A stretch of DNA of 64,000 nt from M3007 sp044226205 (lineage in GTDB: Bacteria > Bacteroidota > Bacteroidia > Chitinophagales > Saprospiraceae), in assembly GCA_044226205.1 (NCBI GenBank), contig JBGAHL010000027.1, positions 11,897 through 75,896 on the forward strand, given 5' to 3'. The stretch's first letter is position 1. Each line of letters opens with the position of its first letter. Positions 24,779 to 33,704 of the stretch are shown in pieces. The notes below the pieces were generated by a model. The model had not been told where the DNA came from, did no database searches, and saw only the letters and a list, made by a program, of their open reading frames with translations. The translations under genes were made by a program, and so were the position numbers.

Positions 24779-26143
24779 CTATTTGGCGCCGAAAAGATGC
24801 GACAGCCAGTGCCGCCAGATGTCGTTGCCAAGCGCAAAAACCATGAGGGCGAGCAGCAGGAAAAAGCCGATTCCAACCGCTTTTTCCATGACTTTGTCGC
24901 TCACTTTTCGTCCGGTAACGACTTCCCAGAGGAGGAACATCACATAGCCGCCGTCGAGCGCAGGGATGGGCAACAGGTTCATGAAGGCCAGGATCAGGCT
25001 GAGCTGCGCCGTCATGGCCCAGAAACGTTCCCAGTCCCAGGTAGAGCCGAACATTTTGCCGATGCTGATGAGGCTGCCGAGATTGTCCTTGACGGCGATT
25101 TTGCCTTTAAACATCAAGCCGAAGGCTTTCAACTGGTTGTCGAGGAAGCCCATGCCCATTTTTACGCCGGCGGGGAATGCTTCGAGCAGATCATATTTTT
25201 CCCGTTCAATTTTGTAAAAATAACCTGCCGACTGGGGGAAAGCGCCAATTTTCCCGTCGCTCGTGAGCGTCAGGGAGACATTGACGGTGTCTTTTTCGTC
25301 GCGCAGGACCGTCACGGTAGCCTGCTGGCCTTTATATTTTTCAGCTTGCGGGGCAAACTGATCGTAATACTCGGTGCTTTCGCCATTCAGCGCGATGATG
25401 CGGTCGCCGACTTTCAAGCCTGCCTGTGCGGCGGGTTTGTCGGCGGGCATAGATTCAATGTAAAACGGAATACGCGGCGCCATCAGCATGCCTTTCGGCA
25501 CCTTCTGGCTGGTCATTTGCGCAGCGACATCCTGGGGAAGCTGCAACACTTGCTCTTCGCCATTGCGGCGGACGGTCACTGTGCGCACCTCGTTGAGCAC
25601 GACAGCCTCCACGAGGTCGGCGGGCTCGACGCGATCGAAGGGCTTGTCGCCGACTTTGAGGATCAGGTCGCCCTGCTGGAAGCCCTGGCGGAGCAGGAGG
25701 GAGTCCATGGCCAGGCCATATTTCAGTTCGGAAGTGGGCACGTAGGCTTTGCCATAGCCCCAGAGCATCATGGCAAAAATGAAAAAGCCGAGCAGGAAGT
25801 TGACCGTCACGCCGCCGATCATAATGATGAGGCGTTGCCAGGCGGGTTTGGAGCGAAACTCCCAGGGTTGCGCGGGCTGTTTGAGTTGTTCGGTGTCCAT
25901 GCTCTCGTCGACCATACCCGAAATTTTGACGTAGCCGCCGAGGGGCAGCCAGCCGATGCCGTACTCGGTTTCGCCGCGTTTGACTTTCCAAAGTGAATTG
26001 AAGGGAGCGGCGTCGAAGAAAAGGTAGAATTTTTCCACCCGGGTTTTGAACCAGCGGGCAGGGAAAAAGTGCCCCATTTCGTGCAGAATAATCAGCAGCG
26101 AGAGGCTGAGCAGAAATTGCGATATGGTGATAAGCGTATCCAT
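24779..26143 (-). CDS. rseP: RIP metalloprotease RseP (site-2 protease)
   Basis: 454 aa, M50B family. Zinc motif HEMGH at residues 21-25 in the first membrane helix, the PLGGYVKISGM element, tandem PDZ region (about 130-310; LKVGDRIIALNGES) facing the periplasm, and the third-ligand motif NLLPIPALDGGYVMF in the C-terminal membrane part. It cleaves membrane-bound regulators such as anti-sigma factors inside the bilayer. In other Bacteroidota it neighbours dxr; here it precedes hscB. Confidence 0.95.
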   Translation of the reverse strand: MDTLITISQFLLSLSLLIILHEMGHFFPARWFKTRVEKFYLFFDAAPFNSLWKVKRGETEYGIGWLPLGGYVKISGMVDESMDTEQLKQPAQPWEFRSKPAWQRLIIMIGGVTVNFLLGFFIFAMMLWGYGKAYVPTSELKYGLAMDSLLLRQGFQQGDLILKVGDKPFDRVEPADLVEAVVLNEVRTVTVRRNGEEQVLQLPQDVAAQMTSQKVPKGMLMAPRIPFYIESMPADKPAAQAGLKVGDRIIALNGESTEYYDQFAPQAEKYKGQQATVTVLRDEKDTVNVSLTLTSDGKIGAFPQSAGYFYKIEREKYDLLEAFPAGVKMGMGFLDNQLKAFGLMFKGKIAVKDNLGSLISIGKMFGSTWDWERFWAMTAQLSLILAFMNLLPIPALDGGYVMFLLWEVVTGRKVSDKVMEKAVGIGFFLLLALMVFALGNDIWRHWLSHLFGAK

Positions 26144-26189
26144 TCAAAAAATTTACGGAATTAAGGGATGTTCCCGGCAAAACAAACGA

Positions 26190-26225
26190 GGACTTCCGAA
26201 GTTGCGGGCAAAGCTACGGAAGTCC
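26190..26225 (-). terminator. Terminator of the bamD-rpoZ-coaBC-DUF4835 cluster
   Basis: GGACTTCCG and CGGAAGTCC around an 18-nt loop, followed on minus by TCGTTTGTTTT, 38 nt after the DUF4835 stop and 46 nt before rseP. The T-run is interrupted, so read-through into rseP is possible. Confidence 0.6.
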
Positions 26226-26263
26226 CCGATGGCAAGAGCAAACTCTTGGACGAAAGTCGTTGT

Positions 26264-27184
26264 TCAGGCGCCAATTTCGCGGTAGCGCTGGGTATTGGCC
26301 GGGTCAATTTTTGTCATAATTTGTATAACCCGCTCTTTCTGGGGCTTGGCGCCGACCTTCCACATTTCGATCAGTTCGTCGCGTTTGCAGGTGGCAAACA
26401 TCTGCACGATCATGGAATTGAAGTACGCAATGCTCACTTTTTCCACTTCGTCGAGCGACTGGAGGATGGCCGCCTTGCCCTGGTTGATGTCCGTGGTGAA
26501 CATATCCAGACCTTTGCGGTGATAAGTGTACATGGCGTTGCGGAAGGGTTTGACGCGGGGGTTGAGCAGGTTTTCCATGATCCAGTAGCGATTGCGGTTT
26601 TTACCGCCGTCGCCCGGGCGCCAGCCCGGCGTCTTGTTGGAAGTGGAGTTCTGGATATTGGTGACGAGTTGTTGCGCCGTCAGAAAATAGGGGTCGCCGC
26701 CGAGCGGCGAGAAGGAATCGTAGTCCATGCCGATAATGAGGTAGGCATAGTAAGCAAAAAGCGCCGGAAGATTCTGGTTTTCAGAGCCGTCTTTCAGAAA
26801 TTCGATCGGCTGGTTTTGCTCGTAACTGAACACCACATCCTTGTCGAGGTGCGACAGCAAGGGCGTTTCATAACCGCTTCCGTACACCGGCCGCACAGCT
26901 TGTACGGCCAGTTCAGCCTCGAACGTGTTGTTGTCCTGCTCGGTTTTGATGGTCATGATGAAATTGCACTTGATGCGTTCTTCGGGCTCGAAGGCATCCT
27001 CGGTCCACTTGGTATTGTTGAGAAAATCGCGGAGCGAGACTTCCAGTTGATCGAACACCTTGCGGTCGGTGCGCTGGATTTGCGGCGTATTGATACGAAC
27101 GGTGCAATTCAGTTCGCTCTGGGCCTGCACGGTTGCAGCCGACAGTACGAGAAAGGCTATGGTGCAAATACGGGACAACGTCAT
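26264..27184 (-). CDS. DUF4835 family secreted protein (PorD-type)
   Basis: 306 aa with signal peptide MTLSRICTIAFLVLSAATVQA. Family signatures: ELNCTVRINTPQIQ, VFDQLEVSLRDFLNNTKWTED, EERIKCNFIMTI, GMDYDSFSPLGGDPYF, and DMFTTDINQGKAAILQSL. Widely conserved in Bacteroidota after coaBC; some annotations call it PorD and link it to type IX secretion. Molecular role unknown to me. Fourth gene of a conserved cluster on this strand. Confidence 0.88.
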   Translation of the reverse strand: MTLSRICTIAFLVLSAATVQAQSELNCTVRINTPQIQRTDRKVFDQLEVSLRDFLNNTKWTEDAFEPEERIKCNFIMTIKTEQDNNTFEAELAVQAVRPVYGSGYETPLLSHLDKDVVFSYEQNQPIEFLKDGSENQNLPALFAYYAYLIIGMDYDSFSPLGGDPYFLTAQQLVTNIQNSTSNKTPGWRPGDGGKNRNRYWIMENLLNPRVKPFRNAMYTYHRKGLDMFTTDINQGKAAILQSLDEVEKVSIAYFNSMIVQMFATCKRDELIEMWKVGAKPQKERVIQIMTKIDPANTQRYREIGA

Positions 27185-27241
27185 AATCGAGACAGTTGAA
27201 AAAAGTATGGGTAAAAGTACGCGGCTATTGACGCACGAAAG

Positions 27242-28441
27242 TCACGCGAGGTTGGATGCGCGGATAATTTCTGCCACAATATCTGCGGCGACGGCCGTTT
27301 TGCTTTTCAAATCGAAGTCGGTTTGCGAGCCATCGCGGCGTAAAATGGTAATCTTGTTGGTATCGAAACCTATGCCTGCCCCTGCGTCGCGCAGTGAATT
27401 CAGCACGATAAAATCCAGGTTCTTTTTCGCGAGTTTTTCCCGGGCATGGGCGATTTCGTCGTTGGTTTCCAGTGCGAACCCGACCAAAATTTGCCCCTCC
27501 TTTTTGTCGCGCCCGAGGGACGCGGCGATATCGACCGTTTTGGCCAGTTCGAGGGTCAAATCGTCGTTTTTCTTCTTGATTTTGGTCTCCGAATACGTCC
27601 TGGGCTTGTAATCAGCCACCGCCGCGGCCAGCACCGCAATATCGCATTGCGGGAAAGCCGCCGTGCAGGCATGGTACATATCGCTTGCAGAAACGACCTG
27701 TTCGACATGAACTCCCGGGTGTGTCGGGCGGAGGTGGGTGGGGCCGAGCACGAGGGTAACGGAAGCGCCCTGGCGGGCCAGTTCCTCGGCCAGCGCGATG
27801 CCCATTTTGCCGGTCGAGCTGTTGCCGATGAAACGAACTGGATCGAGCGGTTCGTGGGTAGGGCCGGCGGTGACCAGCGCTTTTTTACCGGCCAGAGGGA
27901 GCGTTTCGCCGGTATGGCCGGCCAGGGCGCCATCCACAAAGGCCACGATTTCTTCGGGTTCCGCCATGCGGCCGTCGCCGACGAGGCCGCTGGCCAGTTC
28001 GCCGTGACCGACGGGAATCACCCGCACGCCATGCGCCTGCAAACGTTGCAGGTTGGACAGCGTAGCAGGATGCCGCCACATGTCGAGATCCATGGCGGGG
28101 GCGACGAACACCGGGCAGCGGGCGGACAGATAAACAGCGCTTAACAAGTTGTCACACAGACCATTGGCCAGTTTGGCAAGACTGTTGGCTGTTGCCGGCG
28201 CAATGACGATCGCATCGGCCCAAAGCCCGAGCTCGACATGGTTGTTCCAGCCCGATCCGGAGCGCAGCTCGGTCAGTACCTCGTTTTTGGAGAGGGTGGA
28301 AAGTGTAAGCGGGGAAATAAAATCGGTAGCCGCTTCGGTTATCAGCACCCGCACTTCGTCGCCTCGTTTGATCCAAAGGCGCGTTAGCAGGGCGGCTTTG
28401 TAGGCCGCGATGGAGCCGCTGACACCGAGAATAATCTTCAT
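27242..28441 (-). CDS. coaBC: Bifunctional CoaBC (phosphopantothenoylcysteine decarboxylase / synthetase)
   Basis: 399 aa. N-terminal CoaC flavoprotein half (1-180): GSIAAYKAALLTR for FMN, WNNHVELG with the active-site His, APATANSLAKLANGLCDNLL. C-terminal CoaB half (185-399): ALVTAGPTHEPLDPVRFIGN, SSTGKMGIALAEEL, AAVADYKP, KIKKKNDDL. Makes 4'-phosphopantetheine from phosphopantothenate and cysteine, two steps of CoA synthesis. Starts 3 nt after the rpoZ stop, so translation is coupled. Confidence 0.96.
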   Translation of the reverse strand: MKIILGVSGSIAAYKAALLTRLWIKRGDEVRVLITEAATDFISPLTLSTLSKNEVLTELRSGSGWNNHVELGLWADAIVIAPATANSLAKLANGLCDNLLSAVYLSARCPVFVAPAMDLDMWRHPATLSNLQRLQAHGVRVIPVGHGELASGLVGDGRMAEPEEIVAFVDGALAGHTGETLPLAGKKALVTAGPTHEPLDPVRFIGNSSTGKMGIALAEELARQGASVTLVLGPTHLRPTHPGVHVEQVVSASDMYHACTAAFPQCDIAVLAAAVADYKPRTYSETKIKKKNDDLTLELAKTVDIAASLGRDKKEGQILVGFALETNDEIAHAREKLAKKNLDFIVLNSLRDAGAGIGFDTNKITILRRDGSQTDFDLKSKTAVAADIVAEIIRASNLA

Positions 28442-28444
28442 GTA

Positions 28445-28777
28445 TTACTTGTCGTCTTCGATGACGCGCCATTGCATATCGCCCGTCAGAAATTCATGGG
28501 TGGCGATGATGGCGGTATTGGGCAGGCGTTCGTAGAACTTGGAGATTTCGATTTGCTCCTTGTTTTCCTGAACTTCTTCGATGGTGTCGGAGCTGACGGC
28601 GAATTCTTCCAGTTTGCGCTGAATTTCCCATTTCAGATCGCTGGAGATCTGGCGGGCGCGTTTGCTGACAATGACGATGCTTTCGTAGATGTTACCGGTT
28701 TTGTCGACGAGTTCGAGCACGTCGCGGGGTTGAACATTGGCGTCGAGGCCCTGGGCCTTGCTTTTGATGTCGCTCAT
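28445..28777 (-). CDS. rpoZ: DNA-directed RNA polymerase subunit omega
   Basis: 110 aa, the Bacteroidota form of omega. Contains GNIYESIVIVSKRARQIS, matching the conserved N-terminal omega helix (xxYExVxVxxxRARQI), and the acidic EEVQENKEQIEISKFYERLP stretch. Omega helps fold beta' and assemble RNA polymerase. Its place between bamD and coaBC is conserved in the phylum. Confidence 0.93.
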   Translation of the reverse strand: MSDIKSKAQGLDANVQPRDVLELVDKTGNIYESIVIVSKRARQISSDLKWEIQRKLEEFAVSSDTIEEVQENKEQIEISKFYERLPNTAIIATHEFLTGDMQWRVIEDDK

Positions 28778-28816
28778 GTATGATGTTATGCGTTTGAATG
28801 TAAATGGAGAATGGAA

Positions 28817-29638
28817 TCAGGTGGTTTTCAAGCGCTTGCGCAGCTCTGCTACCTGGACTTCCGCATCCTTGCGGATTTGTTTGACTTCTTTGACGTCCGT
28901 GCTTTGCGGGTATTTTTCAAGGAAAGCATCGCAACGGGCAATGGTTTCCGTGTAACGTTCGAGTTTTTTGTCCAACACGCTGTTCTGGCTGAGCAGGAAA
29001 TCCGATTTGACGATCAGAAAGCGCACACGTTCGGCTTCGGGGCTTTCGGGGTACTCTTTCAAAAGGTTGTCAAACGAAATAACTGCGGCCTGGTATTGTT
29101 TGGTGTTGTAATAAAGTTGGCCCTCGGCGAAGGCTTTTTGTTCCAGTTTGCGGCGGCATTCGTCGATGAGCTGGTTGCATTCGGGCACCCGTTTGCTTTG
29201 AGGAAACAGGTTGACGAAAGACTGAAACTCTTCAACGGCCGTGACCGTCGGGCCCTGATCGAGCCTGAAAGACGGCGACTGCTGGTAATTGGAATATGCC
29301 GACATGAAAGCCGCCTCTTCCCTGAAAGGAGAATTGATGTAGGAATTGGAAAAACTTTTAAAGTAGTAAGCCGACAATACGAACTGCTTGGTGTGGTAAT
29401 GGGCATAAGCGTACTGGAAATACGCTTTTTCCGCCTTGTCTTTCCCTTTGATCTGGTTCATCACCAGATCGAACAGCGTGATGGCGCGCTGATAATCTTC
29501 CTTTTCGTAGTATTCGAAAGCTTTTTCAAGGATGAGGTCGGGGTTGCCGCTTGTGCGGACCAGTTCGAACTTGCTTTTACAGGCGCTTACCGCTCCCAAA
29601 AGGGCCAAAAACAGGAGCCAGGCAAATGTTTTTTTCAT
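28817..29638 (-). CDS. bamD: Outer membrane assembly lipoprotein BamD
   Basis: 273 aa. Signal peptide with lipobox GAVSAC, Cys20 lipidated. Five TPR-like repeats in the body (e.g. AFEYYEKEDYQRAITLFDLV, YNTKQYQAAVISFDNLLKEY). BamD is part of the BAM complex that inserts beta-barrels into the outer membrane. First gene of the bamD-rpoZ-coaBC-DUF4835 run. An exact -7 box sits 7 nt upstream of the ATG. Confidence 0.93.
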   Translation of the reverse strand: MKKTFAWLLFLALLGAVSACKSKFELVRTSGNPDLILEKAFEYYEKEDYQRAITLFDLVMNQIKGKDKAEKAYFQYAYAHYHTKQFVLSAYYFKSFSNSYINSPFREEAAFMSAYSNYQQSPSFRLDQGPTVTAVEEFQSFVNLFPQSKRVPECNQLIDECRRKLEQKAFAEGQLYYNTKQYQAAVISFDNLLKEYPESPEAERVRFLIVKSDFLLSQNSVLDKKLERYTETIARCDAFLEKYPQSTDVKEVKQIRKDAEVQVAELRKRLKTT

Positions 29639-29645
29639 AGGGGTG

Positions 29646-29653
29646 CAAAGGTA
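29646..29653 (-). promoter_or_regulatory. -7 box of bamD
   Basis: TACCTTTG on the minus strand, ending 7 nt before the bamD ATG; implies a leaderless or near-leaderless start of the four-gene transcript. Confidence 0.55.
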
Positions 29654-29847
29654 TGATTTTTAGTCAAAAAATGGGTAATAGCGCCAAAGATGGCGTTAAT
29701 GTTTGGCAAAACGCCCTGCGTCGTCAGAACGTGGCGCAAAAAGCTAAATTAATTTTTGATCCGCCCCGACAATTTAAACCCTTCGGCCCTTCACTGCGTT
29801 TTGGCCTAAAAGCCGACCTTTGCACGCAGAAAACGTTCCCTGCAAGT

Positions 29848-30807
29848 ATGGAAGTCCTGACCAAACACACCACCCAGGCTGAGTTGGAAGCCGAATTTCA
29901 GCAAAAAATCGACGCGGAAGTACGCATCGAGCCCAAAGACTGGATGCCCGAGGCCTACCGCCGTACCCTTGTCCGTCAAATCGGCCAACATGCGCACTCC
30001 GAAATCGTGGGCATGCTGCCCGAGGGCAACTGGATCACCCGCGCCCCTTCGCTCAAACGCAAATCCATCCTGCTCGCCAAGGTGCAGGACGAGGCCGGCC
30101 ACGGGCTTTATTTGTACTCGGCCGCCGAAACCCTCGGTGTTGGCCGCGACGAGATGCTGGAAGAACTGCATACCGGCAAAGCCAAATATTCCTCCATTTT
30201 CAACTACCCTACCCTCAACTGGGCCGACATCGGCGCCATCGGCTGGCTGGTCGACGGGGCAGCCATCCTCAACCAGATCCCGATCTGCCGCTGCTCCTAC
30301 GGCCCCTACGCCCGCGCCATGGTGCGGATCTGCAAGGAAGAAAGTTTTCACCAGCGCCAGGGCTTCGAAATCCTGCTCACCCTGTCGCAGGGTTCGCCGG
30401 AACAACGCGCCATGGCGCAAGACGCGATCAACCGCTGGTACTGGCCGTCCGTCATGATGTTCGGGCCGTCCGATGCCGATTCGACCCATTCCGCACAAAG
30501 CATGGCCTGGAAAATCAAACGCTTTTCCAACGACGAACTGCGCCAGCGCTTCGTCGACATGATCGCCGAACAGGTGAAAGTGCTGGGCCTGCAGATTCCC
30601 GACCCTGACCTGCGCTGGAACGAAGAACGCGGCCACTACGACTTCGGCCCCATCAACTGGGACGAATTCTGGAACGTCGTCAATGGCAACGGCCCCTGCA
30701 ACCGTCAGCGCCTGCACGCCCGGGTCAAAGCCTGGGAAGACGGCGCCTGGGTGCGCGACGCCGCCCTGGCTTACGCGGAGAAAAAAGCAAGCCGCGCAAA
30801 CGGCTGA
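29848..30807 (+). CDS. paaA: 1,2-phenylacetyl-CoA epoxidase catalytic subunit PaaA
   Basis: 319 aa from the ATG at 29848 (MEVLTKHTTQAELEAEFQQK); the frame stays open upstream but that part is unlike PaaA. Ferritin-like diiron monooxygenase. Nearly the whole protein follows the known PaaA pattern: IEPKDWMPEAYRRTLVRQIG, AHSEIVGMLPEGNW, KVQDEAGHGLYLYSAAETLG (E and ExxH ligands), YARAMVRICKEESFHQRQGF (second ExxH). It epoxidises the ring of phenylacetyl-CoA together with PaaC, PaaB and PaaE. No paaBCD is beside it: the next gene is convergent. Confidence 0.95.
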   Translation: MEVLTKHTTQAELEAEFQQKIDAEVRIEPKDWMPEAYRRTLVRQIGQHAHSEIVGMLPEGNWITRAPSLKRKSILLAKVQDEAGHGLYLYSAAETLGVGRDEMLEELHTGKAKYSSIFNYPTLNWADIGAIGWLVDGAAILNQIPICRCSYGPYARAMVRICKEESFHQRQGFEILLTLSQGSPEQRAMAQDAINRWYWPSVMMFGPSDADSTHSAQSMAWKIKRFSNDELRQRFVDMIAEQVKVLGLQIPDPDLRWNEERGHYDFGPINWDEFWNVVNGNGPCNRQRLHARVKAWEDGAWVRDAALAYAEKKASRANG

Positions 30808-30808
30808 T

Positions 30809-31825
30809 TTATTTCATTTTACGATAAAAAAGCGGGCGTGAATAAAGGTAGTTGCCATCGCCGTCCAACTGGTGCATGAGCGGGCAGACTGCCACGGGCC
30901 GTATGATCAATTGTTTGCGGCGATCGTCCCAATACCAGTCCTGCACAATGCCAAGGCGCAGATAATCTGCGTTCATTTCGACACGGGAAATCCGGACAAA
31001 CTCCTCGTAGGTTTCCGGATCGAAGGTCACGATCGTATCGACAATCTGGTACATGTTTTCGCGGTCGTCGCCCACGACCGGTTGCGACCAGTTTTTACCG
31101 CTGAATATTTCAACGCCCGCATCTTTTCGAACCCTGTCGAGGAACACCTGCAAAAAAGGGCTGGCCGGCTGTTTCAAAGGCGTCATGTCGCCCAGTTCGA
31201 CCACGACGTTCTGCACGCCTATCCGACGGGCCCAGACGACGGCCGGGTCGGAAAGTGTCGGCACGGGCGCTGTTGGCGCAGGTACGGGCATCCAGAACAA
31301 CACTTTGCCATCGTTTTTGGCCAGGCCCAGCGCGAGTGTTTGCAGGCCGAATTCCGCCGTTTTTTCGCGGTAATACAGCCGTTGGCGCACATGTACCCGT
31401 CCGCAATCGTCGGGCGTCAGGAACCTGCGAATGATCGGGACAGGGTCCTGAAAAGTTAGCGGATCGAAAGTGGTGACGGTGTCCAGATAGTACAGTCTGG
31501 CTTGCAATTGTTCCGGCGTCAGCCTGTTTTTCAAGTCGGTGTCGTCGAATACGGCCTGGCCGGGCCGCTGCGCCTGTTCGAGCAGAATGCCGCCAAGGGT
31601 AAGCGGGTCGGAATACAGTTGTTCGGGTTGGGCGGTCATATTTTTCAGGAACATGACCGGGGAAAAACCGCGTCCGCCACCTGGCTCAGGGGTGGCGTCG
31701 GGTCGCAATACAAATTCGGTTTCAGCGACCCAGACAACATCGGGATCGGCCAGTATTTTGTCAATTTGGGCAAACGAAGGGCCCGCAATCGCCGTGAAAA
31801 GGCTTGCAAACAGGATTTTTTTCAT
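30809..31825 (-). CDS. GldN-like secreted protein, copy 1 (internally duplicated)
   Basis: 338 aa, signal peptide MKKILFASLFTAIAGPSFA. Not a standard GldN, but the C-terminal half (about 190-338) reads like one: DPAVVWARRIGV at its start, VDTIVTFDPETYEE, then VQDWYWDDRRKQLIIRPVAV, ending in PLFYRK. The N-terminal half repeats the same plan (DPDVVWVAETEF, LDTVTTFDPLTFQ, RVRQRLYYREK-type segment), so the protein is a tandem duplication of one module. GldN/PorN is part of the T9SS periplasmic ring. Its paralogue lies 98 nt upstream on the same strand. Its stop is 1 nt from the convergent paaA stop. Function inferred only. Confidence 0.6.
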   Translation of the reverse strand: MKKILFASLFTAIAGPSFAQIDKILADPDVVWVAETEFVLRPDATPEPGGGRGFSPVMFLKNMTAQPEQLYSDPLTLGGILLEQAQRPGQAVFDDTDLKNRLTPEQLQARLYYLDTVTTFDPLTFQDPVPIIRRFLTPDDCGRVHVRQRLYYREKTAEFGLQTLALGLAKNDGKVLFWMPVPAPTAPVPTLSDPAVVWARRIGVQNVVVELGDMTPLKQPASPFLQVFLDRVRKDAGVEIFSGKNWSQPVVGDDRENMYQIVDTIVTFDPETYEEFVRISRVEMNADYLRLGIVQDWYWDDRRKQLIIRPVAVCPLMHQLDGDGNYLYSRPLFYRKMK

Positions 31826-31923
31826 GATTCGGGAAATGATTTGGACAAGACAACGGAAAACTCGCGCAACAGCTTGACCTGCCGGTGTTTTTTAATTTCA
31901 GCAGCGCAAATCTCTACCGTGCA

Positions 31924-32964
31924 TCAGCCTTTGCATTTGCGGTAAAAAAGCGGACGGAGATACAGGAATTCGCCCTCCGTGCTAAACATATCGAGCAAGG
32001 GCGCCACGGCAACCAGTCGCGTGTACAATTGTTTGGTCCGATTATCCCAGTACCAGTCTTCCACCAGCCGGAGCCGATGCACCTGGTCGGGATTCAATTC
32101 AAATTTCACGGCTTTTTCAGTGCCTTCATAGCTATTCAAATCGAATACCATGACGGTATCGACATGGCTGAAAATCCATTCCCGATCGTCGAGCGACAGC
32201 GGTTTCCATTCGAGGTTGAGCACTTCCACCGCAGAGCGGTTGCGCACTGTATTCAAAAAACCGGGCATCAGGGCAAAGTCCTGTTTTTGTATTGTTGGCA
32301 CAGCCTTGATTTCGGGGGCTGCCGCCCGGGTAATGATCCGCCGGGCCCAGGTGACGGAAGCCTGATCGAGCCGTGGCAAGCGAGGGGCTTGTTTTTGCGC
32401 AGATTCCGGGACGTTCCACCAGAAAAGCGTGCGGCCATCGGGCAAGGTCGGGCCGAGCGAGAGCGTGAGCAGCCCGAAATCGGCGTTTTTTTCGCGGTAA
32501 AAAAGCAATTGGCGGACCCGCAGCAAGGGGCATTCGTCGGCCCCTGTGATTTGCACAAAAACATAAGGATCAGCAGGCCTTTCGGGCGCTTCAGGGTCGA
32601 AGGAAAATTCGGCCGTATCGCGTCTGACAAGCAGCCGGTCCAGATCGGCCGGCGACAGGCGCCTGGTCGGGTCGTTCGCATCAAAAACGGGCTGGCTGCC
32701 CTCCCAGGCCAGGTTAAAAAGATAACCGGTAAGTCCTTGCGGTTGCTCCAGCAGGGAGTCAGGCGAGCCCGTGTGCATCGTTTTAAGGACAATGCTTTGG
32801 TTAATGGAATCCGGATTTTCCCAGTCGGCCGGCTCTTCCGGCGTGATGAGGAGTTCTATTTCAGCCGCCCAGACCACCTGCGGGTCGGAAAGGATTTTGG
32901 GGTACTGAGCCAGGCAGTAAAGGGCAGACAGGAGAAGCGCGAACGACAGGAGCAGTTTTTTCAT
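31924..32964 (-). CDS. GldN-like secreted protein, copy 2 (internally duplicated)
   Basis: 346 aa, signal peptide MKKLLLSFALLLSALYCLAQ. Paralogue of the downstream gene, collinear along its whole length: SDPQVVWAAEIELLI, RVRQLLFYREKNADFG, then a second copy DQASVTWARRIITR, HVDTVMVFDLNSYEG, VEDWYWDNRTKQLYTRLVAV and PLFYRK at the end. The first half of each protein resembles its own second half, giving four GldN-like modules in the locus. Periplasmic or outer membrane-facing location inferred from the signal peptide. Confidence 0.6.
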   Translation of the reverse strand: MKKLLLSFALLLSALYCLAQYPKILSDPQVVWAAEIELLITPEEPADWENPDSINQSIVLKTMHTGSPDSLLEQPQGLTGYLFNLAWEGSQPVFDANDPTRRLSPADLDRLLVRRDTAEFSFDPEAPERPADPYVFVQITGADECPLLRVRQLLFYREKNADFGLLTLSLGPTLPDGRTLFWWNVPESAQKQAPRLPRLDQASVTWARRIITRAAAPEIKAVPTIQKQDFALMPGFLNTVRNRSAVEVLNLEWKPLSLDDREWIFSHVDTVMVFDLNSYEGTEKAVKFELNPDQVHRLRLVEDWYWDNRTKQLYTRLVAVAPLLDMFSTEGEFLYLRPLFYRKCKG

Positions 32965-33032
32965 TCAGTAAAATTAACCTGACATACTCAAGAGAAGTAT
33001 GATGATCGCCTGAATTTTGACCCGAAAACCTG

Positions 33033-33040
33033 TACTTTTG
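33033..33040 (+). promoter_or_regulatory. -7 box ahead of slyD
   Basis: TACTTTTG, exact TAnnTTTG match, 139 nt before the slyD ATG. Confidence 0.45.
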
Positions 33041-33179
33041 CGGCGCTTTTCGTAAGATAAAGCCAGGCGCGGTCAAATATCAAGTTATTTCCCTCCTGAT
33101 TCTTTCATGCTCACCAAGGACGGACAGCCCGCGCAGTTTTATACCACGACCGACTGTTTTTCCTGTAAATCAAGTCGTT

Positions 33180-33686
33180 ATGACGATTGAACCTAACAAG
33201 GTAGTGCTCGTGCACTATACGCTCACCGAGGGCGACGCCCAAGGCGACCAAATCGAAAGCACCCAGGGCGGCGAGCCGCTCGGCTTCATCTACGGCGTCG
33301 GTATGATGATTCCCAGTTTTGAAGAAAACCTGTCCGGCCTGAAGGCTGGCGACGACTTTGCCTTTGGCATCGCAGCTGCCGACGCATACGGCGAATACGA
33401 CGAATCGGCCATCGTGGAAGTGCCCAAAAACATGTTTGAGACGGACGGGAAAATCCCCGACGGTCTGCTGGAAATCGGCAATGTATTGCCGCTGACCGAC
33501 CAGGAAGGCCACCACTTCCGCGCCACTGTGGCCTGGGTGGGTCTCGACAAGGTAAAACTCGACTTCAACCATCCGATGGCAGGCGTCGACCTGTTTTTCA
33601 CGGGCAAAGTGGAATCCGTACGCGACGCCGACCCGACCGAGCTGGCGCATGGTCACGTACACGGAGCCGGCGGTCACCACCACTGA
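33180..33686 (+). CDS. slyD: FKBP-type peptidyl-prolyl isomerase, SlyD-like
   Basis: 168 aa. Prolyl isomerase with an FKBP half (VVLVHYTLTEGD, GFIYGVGMMIPSFEENLSGL) split by the IF chaperone insertion (about 75-130: AYGEYDESAIVEVPKNMF ... FRATVAWVG), then FNHPMAGVDLFFTGKV. The C-terminal tail ends HGHVHGAGGHHH, a short metal-binding tail as in SlyD, probably nickel or other divalent ions. Folding helper in the cytoplasm. Own promoter and terminator. Confidence 0.93.
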   Translation: MTIEPNKVVLVHYTLTEGDAQGDQIESTQGGEPLGFIYGVGMMIPSFEENLSGLKAGDDFAFGIAAADAYGEYDESAIVEVPKNMFETDGKIPDGLLEIGNVLPLTDQEGHHFRATVAWVGLDKVKLDFNHPMAGVDLFFTGKVESVRDADPTELAHGHVHGAGGHHH

Positions 33687-33704
33687 TCATTCTGTGTTTT
33701 TTTG

